Positions 48,696 to 57,561 of a stretch of 64,000 nucleotides of DNA are shown here, in pieces. Source of the DNA: an uncultured Pelagibacteraceae bacterium (GTDB taxonomy: Bacteria > Pseudomonadota > Alphaproteobacteria > Pelagibacterales > Pelagibacteraceae); the NCBI GenBank assembly GCA_902624195.1, contig CACNWV010000001.1, forward strand, positions 56,783 to 120,782, written 5' to 3'. A model generated the notes under the pieces. The model had not been told where the DNA came from and made no database searches. It saw only the letters and a list, made by a program, of their open reading frames with translations. A program made the translations under genes and the position numbers. Each line of letters begins with the position of its first letter. Position 1 is the stretch's first letter.

Positions 48696-48723
48696 AATAT
48701 AGCCTTAAGCGCTAGCAAGTCAA
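48696..48723 (-). promoter_or_regulatory. Candidate sigma70 promoter for rplU-rpmA-obgE
   Basis: Minus strand TTGACT (48723-48718), 16-nt spacer, TATATT (48701-48696), upstream of rplU. Confidence 0.6.
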
Positions 48724-48734
48724 GATTATTGAGG

Positions 48735-49493
48735 TTAAAAAGAGTCCTTTAAATCTCGTAATTTTGAAAATATCTCTTCCTCGTGTGATACTTCAAGGTT
48801 TAGCGCTTTTTTAATACCTGGATCGTCACATCTTAGAAAAATATTTGTTTTAATTTCCTCACCTAAAGTAGTTGGTATAGTAGGTAAACCTTTTTTTAAT
48901 TTTTGCTCGATATCACTGGCCTTTTTCTTAAGTGCAATGTTATTTTTGTCATAACTTAAGCAAAAATTTAAATTAGATTTTGTATATTCATGTCCACAAT
49001 ATATCTGTGTATTTAGAGGAAGTGATTTGATCTTATTTAAAGATTTAAACATATCTCTGTGGGTACCTTCAAAAACTCTGCCACATCCTAATGAAAACAA
49101 AGTATCGCCAGTAAAAACTATTTTTTCATTATGAAAGTAAAAAACGATGTGACCCCTTGTATGGCCAGGTACAAAAATTGTTTCAAATTCTAAATTTCCA
49201 ATTTTATGCTTTTGATTATCTTTAAGAAAGACATCAATTCCTGGAATTCGGTCTTTATCTAATTCAAATCCAAAAATTTTAGAGTTATACTTTTTTTTTA
49301 ATTCTAAATTTCCATCAACATGATCTGCGTGATGATGAGTATTAAGAATAAAATCTAATTTTTTAAACTTTTTTATCGCTTCATCACATGCCTTAAACTC
49401 AGCAGGATCAACTATTGAAACAGTATTAGAATTTTTTTCATAAATTAAATAGCTATAGTTATCGCTCAAACATGGAATAATTTCTACTTTCAT
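48735..49493 (-). CDS. gloB: Hydroxyacylglutathione hydrolase
   Basis: LNTHHHADHVDGN, VPGHTRGHIVFY, FTGDTLFSLGCGRVFEGT. Confidence 0.95.
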   Translation of the reverse strand: MKVEIIPCLSDNYSYLIYEKNSNTVSIVDPAEFKACDEAIKKFKKLDFILNTHHHADHVDGNLELKKKYNSKIFGFELDKDRIPGIDVFLKDNQKHKIGNLEFETIFVPGHTRGHIVFYFHNEKIVFTGDTLFSLGCGRVFEGTHRDMFKSLNKIKSLPLNTQIYCGHEYTKSNLNFCLSYDKNNIALKKKASDIEQKLKKGLPTIPTTLGEEIKTNIFLRCDDPGIKKALNLEVSHEEEIFSKLRDLKDSF

Positions 49494-49494
49494 T

Positions 49495-50115
49495 TTAACC
49501 TATCAAAAAAATTCCAACCTTTGAAAAAAGATTTTTGATTTCTAAATTACTTTTTTTTATTAACGAAGTTTTATTTTCATTAACTCCAACAACTTTTTTA
49601 ATGATAATATTTTTTTCATCGCAAAAATTAAATAGATCTTTAATTGTGCACATGTGTAAATTAGGTGTATTATACCAAGTGTTTGGCAGTGTTTTAGTAA
49701 CCGGCATCTCACCAAAAAATAAAAGTTTGGTTCTTACTTTCCAATAACCAAAATTCGGAATTGAAATAATGACTGATTTTCCAATTCTTAAAAGATCTTT
49801 TAAAACTTTCTCTGGCTCATAAAATGCTTGAAGCGTCTGACTAAGTACAACGTAATCAAAAGATTGATTGGGAAATTGGTGTAATTCAGTTTCTGCATTA
49901 CCTTGTATAACGGGTAAGCCCTTGTAAATACATTCCTGAACATTATCCTGGTTGAGTTCTAGTCCACGTACTTCGATATTTTTTTCTTTTTTGAGAAGAT
50001 GCATTAAAGAACCGTCTCCGCAACCTATATCAAGAACTCTTGTATCATTAGGTAATAGATCTGCTATTACTTTAAATTCTTTTTTCATTTTTAAATTTTT
50101 CATACATTGAGTCAA
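49495..50115 (-). CDS. metW: Methionine biosynthesis protein MetW
   Basis: IADLLPNDTRVLDIGCGDGSLMHLL, GLELNQDNVQECI, SIPNFGYWKVR; overlaps metX. Confidence 0.93.
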   Translation of the reverse strand: MTQCMKNLKMKKEFKVIADLLPNDTRVLDIGCGDGSLMHLLKKEKNIEVRGLELNQDNVQECIYKGLPVIQGNAETELHQFPNQSFDYVVLSQTLQAFYEPEKVLKDLLRIGKSVIISIPNFGYWKVRTKLLFFGEMPVTKTLPNTWYNTPNLHMCTIKDLFNFCDEKNIIIKKVVGVNENKTSLIKKSNLEIKNLFSKVGIFLIG

Positions 50116-51211
50116 TAAAACCTTTAAGTGTTTTTAAAAAATCAGGCTCATTAAGTAAAAAGGAGTCATGTCCTTTGTCTGTAATTATTTCAGAGTAAGA
50201 TACATCTGCACCTGAAGCATTTAATGCTATTACTATGTCTTTATTATCTTTCGTTGTGTAGAGCCAATCTGAAGAAAAAGATATAACTAAAAATTTTGTT
50301 TTTTGATCTTTAAATGCTTCAACTAAACCTCCCTTAAATTGTTTTGAAAGATCAAAATAATCCATTGCTCTAGTTATATATAGCACTGAGTTAGCATCGA
50401 ATCTTTCAACAAATGCATAACCCTGATGTCTCAAATAACTTTCAACTTGGAAATCAGCATTAAAACTAAACTCATAATCTGCTTTCTCTTGCAATTTCCT
50501 TCCAAATTTTTCCTGCATACCTTTTTCGGATAAATAGCTAATATGCCCTACCATTCTAGCAACCGCTAAGCCATTTTTAGGTTGCACATTTTTTAAAACA
50601 TATTTTCCATTATCCCATACAGGATCAGCCATAATGGCTTGACGAGCCAATTCGTTTAGAGCAATATTTTGAGCGCTATGGCTCGAGCTGCACGCTATCG
50701 GGACTGCTGAGAAAGCTTTATTCGGAAATGTTGCACAAAACTGTAAAAGTTGCATTCCCCCCATTGAACCTCCGGTCGCACATAAAAGTTTTTTAATTCC
50801 AAGATGTTCGAGTAAGGACTCCTGAGCTCTAACCATATCTTTAATTGTTATAACTGGAAAATCCAATCCGTAAGGTTTTTTTGTCTCTGGATTAATATCT
50901 TTAGGACCTAAAGAACCCATACATCCTCCGATCACATTTGCACAAATAATAAAATATTTATTTGTATCTATCGCTTTTCCGGGTCCTACTGCAGTTACCC
51001 ACCAACCTTCTTTATCAGTAATAGGATTAGTACCAGTCACGAACTGATCTCCAGTTAAAGCATGAAACACAAGTATCGCATTGTCTTTATTATCACTCAA
51101 TTTCCCGTAAGTCTCGTAAGCAAGTGGAAAATCTTTTATAGTTTTACCGCACTCTAGTTTAAGCGGTTTGATAACGTTTAATTTCTTAATATTCTCAAGT
51201 TTTATATTCAT
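50072..51211 (-). CDS. metX: Homoserine O-acetyltransferase
   Basis: LECGKTIKDFPLAYETYGKLSDNKDNAILVFHALTGDQF, GGSMGGMQLLQF. ATG at 51211 preferred over the track start 51241, which lies in the terminator hairpin region. Confidence 0.95.
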   Translation of the reverse strand: MNIKLENIKKLNVIKPLKLECGKTIKDFPLAYETYGKLSDNKDNAILVFHALTGDQFVTGTNPITDKEGWWVTAVGPGKAIDTNKYFIICANVIGGCMGSLGPKDINPETKKPYGLDFPVITIKDMVRAQESLLEHLGIKKLLCATGGSMGGMQLLQFCATFPNKAFSAVPIACSSSHSAQNIALNELARQAIMADPVWDNGKYVLKNVQPKNGLAVARMVGHISYLSEKGMQEKFGRKLQEKADYEFSFNADFQVESYLRHQGYAFVERFDANSVLYITRAMDYFDLSKQFKGGLVEAFKDQKTKFLVISFSSDWLYTTKDNKDIVIALNASGADVSYSEIITDKGHDSFLLNEPDFLKTLKGFIDSMYEKFKNEKRI

Positions 51212-51213
51212 CC

Positions 51214-51239
51214 AAAAAAAAAGCCCAGCTAAACTGGGC
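51214..51239 (-). terminator. Intrinsic terminator of the metX riboswitch expression platform
   Basis: Minus strand GCCCAG-TTTAG-CTGGGC (51239-51223) followed by T9 (51222-51214); the metX ATG follows 2 nt later. Confidence 0.88.
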
Positions 51240-51241
51240 AT

Positions 51242-51294
51242 CCCCTTTTTAGCTACATTTATTATGCGCTTGCAATATGGTTAAATCAGCGCGA
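51242..51294 (-). ncRNA. SAM-II riboswitch aptamer
   Basis: Minus strand TCGCGCTGATTTAACCATATTGCAAGCGCATAATAAATGTAGCTAAAAAGGGG, nearly identical to the SAM-II metX aptamer sequence I recall; directly upstream of metX. Confidence 0.95.
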
Positions 51295-51298
51295 TTAA

Positions 51299-51327
51299 TG
51301 TTTACTAAATCATCACAAACTTGTCAA
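51299..51327 (-). promoter_or_regulatory. Candidate sigma70 promoter for metX riboswitch
   Basis: Minus strand TTGACA (51327-51322), 17-nt spacer, TAAACA (51304-51299). Predicted start coincides with the first nucleotides of the aptamer. Confidence 0.55.
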
Positions 51328-51387
51328 TTTTATATACGATAAAGAGCTATAGAAAAACTTAAACAATTTAGATAATACATTGAATAA

Positions 51388-52473
51388 ATGAGATTTCCGA
51401 AACCAAATAACATTGTTGCTGAAAAATATGTAGCTGGGATGAGTCTATTCAAGACCAAATTAGCAAAGATTAAATTATCAGCTAATGAGTCTGCCCTGGG
51501 CCCTAGCCCTAGAGCAAAAAAACAATACTTAGAGGTTTCAAAAAACTTTGCAAGATATCCTGACTCTGATGGAACTTTTTTAAGAAAGACTTTGGCTAAT
51601 AAATTTAATATTGATAAAAGAAGAATAATCTTAGGATCAGGTTCTGATCAAATATTCGAACTCATATGTAAATCGTTCTTAAAAAAAGGAGACGAAGTTA
51701 TAGTTCCTAAGTTCAGTTTTATAATTTACAGAATTTACAGTAGGATGAGCGGAGCAAAGGTTATTTATTCAAAGGAAGATAATTTCACAGCTTCAGTCAA
51801 AGATATACTAAAAAAAGTTACAAGGAGAACTAAAATAGTTTTCTTAGCTAACCCAAATAACCCAACCGGCACATATATTTCAAAAAAAGAACTACTCTTT
51901 TTAAGAAAAAAATTGAGAAGCAATATTCTATTAGTATTAGATGACGCTTATTTCGAGTACGTAAAGCAAAAAGATTATTTGTCTGGTTTAAAAACTTTTA
52001 TAAATTTTAAAAATGTAGTTATTACAAGAACATTTTCAAAAATATATGGTTTAGCAGGACTTAGAGTTGGTTGGGGATATGGGTCAAAAGAAATTATCCA
52101 TGCATTAAATAAGGTTAAGCCACCTTTCAATGTGAGTAGACCAGCGTTATTCGCAGCTTCTGCTGCAGTAAAAGATAGCTCATGGCTTAATAAAGAAATT
52201 AAACACGTAAATAAATGGGGTGAAAAAATGTTTTCTGAATTTAAAAAATTGGGAATAGAAACAAATAAAACTTTTACTAATTTCTTGTTGGTAAAATTTG
52301 ATAAAGCAAAAATAAGTTCTGATAAAGTTTTTAGATTACTAGCAAAATCTGGAATACTGGTTCGTAAAATGGATGTTTATGGAATTAAAAATTCTTTACG
52401 TATAACTATAGGGACAACATCAGAGAATATTGCATTAATAAAAAAAATGAGAAAAATTTTAAATGTTCAATAA
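51388..52473 (+). CDS. hisC: Histidinol-phosphate aminotransferase
   Basis: KLSANESALGPSPRA, LANPNNPTGTYISKKEL, TRTFSKIYGLAGLRVGWG. Confidence 0.93.
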   Translation: MRFPKPNNIVAEKYVAGMSLFKTKLAKIKLSANESALGPSPRAKKQYLEVSKNFARYPDSDGTFLRKTLANKFNIDKRRIILGSGSDQIFELICKSFLKKGDEVIVPKFSFIIYRIYSRMSGAKVIYSKEDNFTASVKDILKKVTRRTKIVFLANPNNPTGTYISKKELLFLRKKLRSNILLVLDDAYFEYVKQKDYLSGLKTFINFKNVVITRTFSKIYGLAGLRVGWGYGSKEIIHALNKVKPPFNVSRPALFAASAAVKDSSWLNKEIKHVNKWGEKMFSEFKKLGIETNKTFTNFLLVKFDKAKISSDKVFRLLAKSGILVRKMDVYGIKNSLRITIGTTSENIALIKKMRKILNVQ

Positions 52474-53359
52474 AGTAAGCATAATAGGTTGTGGATTAAT
52501 TGGCTCATCAATTCTGAGAGCAGTAGAGAAAAAAAAATTGGCTTCAAAAATAAGTGTTTACGACAAGTCAAATCAAGTTATGGAATATTTAAAAAAAAAT
52601 TTTTCTGTAAATATTTGTTCTAATTTAACAGAGGTCGCAAAAGATGCAGACCTGATAATAATTTCTGCGCCATTAAGTAGTTACAAAGAAATTTTACTTT
52701 CGATAAAGTCAAATTTAAAATTAAATTCTATTCTCACTGATACTGGTTCAGCTAAAAAAGAGGTCAATAAAATTGTAAATAATTTAGGACTTAAAAATAT
52801 TAGTTGGATAGCCTCTCACCCAATAGCTGGAACAGAGTACAGCGGTCCTGATGCGGGATTTTCAAGTTTATTTGAAAATAGGTGGTGTATTCTTTCGGCT
52901 GATGATCAAGTTGCTGATGATAAAATAGAAAATCTCAAAAAATTTTGGTCTAAACTAGGAAGTAAGGTTAAAATTATGTCATTTGAAGACCATGACTATG
53001 TATTATCTTTAACAAGTCATCTTCCACACGCAGTAGCTTACAGTATTGTAAGAACGGCAATAAACAATGAAGATAAATTTAAAAATGATGTGATTCAATA
53101 TAGTGCTGGTGGATTAAGAGATTTTACCAGGATTGCTGCTTCAGACCCTTTGATGTGGAAAGATATTTTCTTTGATAACAGTGAGAATATTTTAAAAGTT
53201 TTAGATAACTATTCCAAAAATCTTGATGAAATTAAAAGCGCCATCGAAAATAAGGATAGTAAAAAACTTTTGGAAATATTTTCATCGACTAAAAAAGTGA
53301 GAAAAGAAATTATTGATGCAGGGCAAGATACAGAGAAACCAGACTTTGGACGAAAATAA
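52463..53359 (+). CDS. tyrA: Prephenate/arogenate dehydrogenase
   Basis: VSIIGCGLIGSSILRAV, DTGSAKKEV, ASHPIAGTEYSGPDAGFSSLFENRWCIL, SHLPHAVAYSIV; adjacent to hisC. Confidence 0.9.
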   Translation: MFNKVSIIGCGLIGSSILRAVEKKKLASKISVYDKSNQVMEYLKKNFSVNICSNLTEVAKDADLIIISAPLSSYKEILLSIKSNLKLNSILTDTGSAKKEVNKIVNNLGLKNISWIASHPIAGTEYSGPDAGFSSLFENRWCILSADDQVADDKIENLKKFWSKLGSKVKIMSFEDHDYVLSLTSHLPHAVAYSIVRTAINNEDKFKNDVIQYSAGGLRDFTRIAASDPLMWKDIFFDNSENILKVLDNYSKNLDEIKSAIENKDSKKLLEIFSSTKKVRKEIIDAGQDTEKPDFGRK

Positions 53360-54068
53360 TTAATAATATTTCTTTATTTCAGTATAAATCTTATTTTCAA
53401 TTTCTTTCGTAAACTCATCATGGTCTTTACCAGGCATAATGGGATCTAGAAATGAAATATGAATATCTCCACAGAATTTCATAAAACTATTTTTTGGCCA
53501 GACTTTTCCTGTATTTAATGCAACTGGAATACAAGGTAAGTTTAATGTTTTGTATATTCGACCAACTCCTTTTTTTAAAGGGAGGCTGTTCATCTAAATT
53601 TACTCGTGTCCCTTGAGGAAATATTAAAAGTGGTCTTTTATTTTTTTCTAATCTTTTCTTTACTTGACTAAAAAAATTTAAGTTTTCTTTAGTAGTAGTC
53701 TCTCTTATGATCGCTATAGAACCAATTTTCCTTAAATACCAACCAAACAAAGGAATATTTAAAAGCTCTTTCTTTAAAATAAAAATTGGACCATTTAGTG
53801 GAATTTGTAAAGCAAAAGTTTCAAACATTGATTGGTGAGCAGAAGCAATAAAAAATCGATCTACTTTTTTCAAGTTTTCCTTACCATGAAAAATTACTTT
53901 AGTATTCATTACAAGTTTTAAAATTAAAACAATGTATTTTGCTGATAACCTTCCAAAAAAAATTGTAAATTTATCAGGTAGAATTAACGTTGGTATTGCT
54001 AATATAAAAATTAAAATAAGGCCAAAATAAAGGAAAACATTAAAAATTAAAGATTTAATAAATTGCAT
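53360..54068 (-). pseudogene. plsC: 1-acyl-sn-glycerol-3-phosphate acyltransferase (PlsC-like), split by an apparent frameshift
   Basis: ORF 53487-54068 has the N-terminal half (ASAHQSMFET, FPQGTRVNLDEQPPFKK); ORF 53360-53593 continues the fold (GVGRIYKTLNLPCIPVALNTGKVW). Frames join at the T7/A7 tract 53570-53576. Confidence 0.85.
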
Positions 54069-55297
54069 TAAGAATTTATCAATTTTAGTAAATTTTGTTT
54101 TTTTCTTATGTATTTAAATTTATTTTTATTGATTAAAATTTCAGCGATCAAAGGTCTTGTATTATAATTTGATGACAATGAGGAGCCGTATGCACCAGCA
54201 TTTGTGATTGCCACAAAGTCATTTTCAATTAATTTTTGATATTTTCTGTAAACTCCAAATTTACAAGTGCTTTCACAAATTGGACCTACAAATTCTATAA
54301 CACTTTTCATTTTAGATGAATTTTTAGTTACAGGAATAATTTTATGGAATGCATTATATAAAGCCGGTCGCATAAAATCGTTCATACCTGCATCTAAAAT
54401 TATAAAGTTTTTATTGAGCCCTTTTTTTATAAATTGGACCTTGCTGACAAGCAAGCCCGTATTTCCAATTATGGATCTACCCGGCTCAAAAATAATTTTA
54501 CATTTAAGTTTTGTTGCAAAATTATTTACTAATTTTGCGTACTTATTAAGATTTATTGGTTTTTCACTATCACTATAATTAATTCCAAAACCTCCACCCA
54601 AATCAACATATTTTAAATTTATCTTTAATTCTTTAATCAACTTATTCATTACGTTAAGCGTCTTTTTGAAGGGCCCATCATTTAAAATCTGACTTCCAAT
54701 ATGAACACTTAACGCTTCAAGTTTAATATTTTTGAATTTATTTATCCCCTTGAGAAAAAATTTAAAATTTTTTATTGGTAAACCAAACTTGTTATCTGCT
54801 TTACCGGTAGAAATATTTTTATGTGTTTTTGCATCAACATTTGGATTTAACCTGAAGCCAATAGAAACTTTTCTTCTTAATTTTTTTGCTAATGTGTTAA
54901 CTAACTTTGCTTCACCCTCAGACTCACAATTGATCAATAAAATTTTTTTATTAATTGCAATTTTTAACTCATCCTCAGACTTGCCAACCCCCGAAAAAAC
55001 AATTTTGCTTGGTTTAATACCTGCTTTAAGGGCTTTTAATAATTCTCCACCTGACACAACGTCAGCTCCAGCACCAAGTTTACCTAAAATCCTTAAAATA
55101 TTTGTATTGCTATTAGATTTTGCAGCAAAACATATTAAAGGATTAGTTTCTTTGAATATTTTAACAAAATTTGAATAGTTAGAAATTATTTGATTTTCAG
55201 AATAAATATAAAAAGGAGTTTTATTTTTCTTTAAAAAATTCTGGATAGATACCCGCTCCAGAAATAAATTTTTACCTACATATCTTAAATTTTGCAT
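54068..55297 (-). CDS. lysA: Diaminopimelate decarboxylase
   Basis: TPFYIYSENQI, CFAAKSNSNTNILRILGKLGAGADVVSGGEL, VDLGGGFGINY, FEPGRSIIGNTGLL. Confidence 0.96.
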   Translation of the reverse strand: MQNLRYVGKNLFLERVSIQNFLKKNKTPFYIYSENQIISNYSNFVKIFKETNPLICFAAKSNSNTNILRILGKLGAGADVVSGGELLKALKAGIKPSKIVFSGVGKSEDELKIAINKKILLINCESEGEAKLVNTLAKKLRRKVSIGFRLNPNVDAKTHKNISTGKADNKFGLPIKNFKFFLKGINKFKNIKLEALSVHIGSQILNDGPFKKTLNVMNKLIKELKINLKYVDLGGGFGINYSDSEKPINLNKYAKLVNNFATKLKCKIIFEPGRSIIGNTGLLVSKVQFIKKGLNKNFIILDAGMNDFMRPALYNAFHKIIPVTKNSSKMKSVIEFVGPICESTCKFGVYRKYQKLIENDFVAITNAGAYGSSLSSNYNTRPLIAEILINKNKFKYIRKKQNLLKLINS

Positions 55298-55301
55298 AAG
55301 A

Positions 55302-55412
55302 TTATAAAATTATTTGTATATGATTGAATTTTCCTTGATATTGAGGCTCTGATTTCTTTCCACATCCAGATAGAGTTAAAATAATTATACAAGTTAACAA
55401 CAATATTTTCAT
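55302..55412 (-). CDS. Small lipoprotein (LptM/YifL-like), 36 aa
   Basis: Manual translation: MKILLLTCIIILTLSGCGKKSEPQYQGKFNHIQIIL*. Lipobox LSGC; AGGAGG at the end of argH; ATGA overlap with the argH stop; sits between argH and lysA. Too short for the ORF track. Confidence 0.82.
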   Translation of the reverse strand: MKILLLTCIIILTLSGCGKKSEPQYQGKFNHIQIIL

Positions 55413-56791
55413 TTTACCTCCTTTTTATATTTTTTAATCATTGATTTAACATTTATAGCAGAAGTGCCTCCATGTGATCTTTTTGAGTTCATTGACTTAT
55501 TTACATCAAATATTTTAAGTACATTCTCATCTAAATTTTTGTAAATTTTCATTATTTCTTGTAAAGATAACTCAAATAACAATTTATTTTTCTTTTCAGC
55601 GTAATTCACTAATTTTGCTGCAATTGTATAAGACTCTCTAAATGTGAGCTTCTTTTCCTTAACTAAATAATCTGCAAAATCAGTAGCTGTTGTAAAACCT
55701 TCGTTAGCCATTTTTATCATATTTTTTTTATTCGGTTTTATTGAATTCACTAACTCAATACTTAAAACCAATGTGTCTTTTAACGTATCAAATCCATCAA
55801 AGACAAGTTTTTTATCATCTTGTAAATCTTTAAAATAAGACATTGGAAGACCCTTCATTATAGTGAGCATCGAATTTAAATTACCATAGTTCAAACTAAC
55901 TCTACCTCTGATTAATTCAGCAGGGTCAGGATTTTTCTTTTGTGGCATAATTGACGAACCCGTTAACATGCTGTTATCGAATGAAATTAAATCAAATGCA
56001 TTTGAGTTATAAATAATAAAATCTTCAGCTAATCTTGATAGATGCATTGCGCATAAAGCAGAAGCATATAGAAAATCTACTGCAAAATCTCTATCAGCAA
56101 CCGAGTCAATTGAATTATCTGTTGGTTTTTTAAAACCGAGTTGTCTTGAGGTATAATTTCTATCTATTTTATAAGAAGTTCCCGCAAGTGCAGCTGAACC
56201 TAATGGGCACTCATCTAAAAGTTTTATATTATTTTCAAATCTTTTTATGTCTCTTTTAAACATTTCAAAATAAGATAGAAGATAATGTGCAAATGAAATA
56301 GGTTGAGCATTTTTAAGATGCGTTAAGCCAGGCATTACAGTATCAACATTTTTCTCTGCTCTTTTGATTAAAATCTTCATTAAAGAATTAATGTTATCAA
56401 TAATTTCTTTTGATGATTTTTTAACCCATAATTTGAAATCTGTAACAACTTGATCATTTCTTGATCTGGCTGTATGCAGAAAGCCCGCAGAAGAACCAAT
56501 TAATTCAAATAGTTTTTTTTCTATATTCAAATGTATATCTTCAAATTTCTCCTTAAATTTGAAATTTCCTTTCTCAATCTGCGACTTAATTTTTTTAAGA
56601 CCATTTATAATTTTAGATCCATCTTTGCCACTAATAATCTTTTGTTTAACCAGCATTTTAGCATGTACAATAGACGCAGCTATGTCTTGCTCATATAGTC
56701 TTTTATCCACACTAATAGATGAGCCTATTTTTTGAAAAGAGAGCGACGTCTTTCCCTTTAGTCTATTTGCCCAAACAGTTTTATTTTTCAT
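55409..56791 (-). CDS. argH: Argininosuccinate lyase
   Basis: FEDIHLNIEKKLFELIGSSAGFLHTARSRNDQVVTDF, GSSIMPQKKNPDPAELIRGR. Confidence 0.97.
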   Translation of the reverse strand: MKNKTVWANRLKGKTSLSFQKIGSSISVDKRLYEQDIAASIVHAKMLVKQKIISGKDGSKIINGLKKIKSQIEKGNFKFKEKFEDIHLNIEKKLFELIGSSAGFLHTARSRNDQVVTDFKLWVKKSSKEIIDNINSLMKILIKRAEKNVDTVMPGLTHLKNAQPISFAHYLLSYFEMFKRDIKRFENNIKLLDECPLGSAALAGTSYKIDRNYTSRQLGFKKPTDNSIDSVADRDFAVDFLYASALCAMHLSRLAEDFIIYNSNAFDLISFDNSMLTGSSIMPQKKNPDPAELIRGRVSLNYGNLNSMLTIMKGLPMSYFKDLQDDKKLVFDGFDTLKDTLVLSIELVNSIKPNKKNMIKMANEGFTTATDFADYLVKEKKLTFRESYTIAAKLVNYAEKKNKLLFELSLQEIMKIYKNLDENVLKIFDVNKSMNSKRSHGGTSAINVKSMIKKYKKEVK

Positions 56792-56821
56792 TTTACTATG
56801 TTATTTACAATTTAAATTAAT

Positions 56822-57349
56822 ATGAAAATTAGTAAATCTTTTAAAATCTATATTCACATAATAGTTTTATCTCTTCTAAGCCAAAATCTAATCGGAGCAG
56901 AGGATTTTTCAAAAAACGTTATTATTCATGAAAAACCACTAATTATTAGTGAACTCAAATTTAAAGACTCAAATCTTCTAGACGTTGATTTAAGCAATAA
57001 AAGAGGCAAGATCATGATAATTAATTTTTGGGCTACTTGGTGTGCACCATGTAGAAAAGAAATGTTCTCTTTAGAAAAACTCAACACTAAATTACCCGAA
57101 GTTGATATTTTTGCTGTGAATGTTGAAAAACCGAATAATCTAAAAGTTGATAAATTTTTTAAAGATATTGGAGTAAAAAATCTTAAAACTTATTATGATC
57201 CAGAATTACGATTAGTTAAAAGTTTTAGATTAAGAGGTTTGCCAACAAGTATACTAATCAATAAAGAGGGAAAAGAATTCGGAAAAGTAATAGGTGAAAT
57301 AGATTTTGCTAGTGATGAATTTATTATTTTATTAAAAAAATATATCTAA
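56822..57349 (+). CDS. TlpA-like thioredoxin-fold protein
   Basis: Signal/anchor sequence, MIINFWATWCAPCRKEMFSLEKL, RGLPTSILINKEG. Confidence 0.9.
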   Translation: MKISKSFKIYIHIIVLSLLSQNLIGAEDFSKNVIIHEKPLIISELKFKDSNLLDVDLSNKRGKIMIINFWATWCAPCRKEMFSLEKLNTKLPEVDIFAVNVEKPNNLKVDKFFKDIGVKNLKTYYDPELRLVKSFRLRGLPTSILINKEGKEFGKVIGEIDFASDEFIILLKKYI

Positions 57350-57546
57350 TCTTTAAAAAAATAGGCAAGTAAAACTAAAACTATAATTGCAATGAATTGT
57401 AAAAGAACCCTTAATTGCATAAGTTTATTAGAATATTTTTTACTAGTACTTCCACCTTTAAATAAAGTATAAATACCTAATATTAAAACTATGGCAACTG
57501 CACCCAACAGAGTAAAACCTATAAAGTTAAATAAAAATTCTGTCAT
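57346..57546 (-). CDS. HIG1-domain-like small twin-TM protein
   Basis: 66 aa with two TM segments flanking GGSTSKKYSNKLMQLRVLLQFIAI, a HIG1-like pattern. Confidence 0.65.
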   Translation of the reverse strand: MTEFLFNFIGFTLLGAVAIVLILGIYTLFKGGSTSKKYSNKLMQLRVLLQFIAIIVLVLLAYFFKD

Positions 57547-57561
57547 TAATTGTTTATCTAT

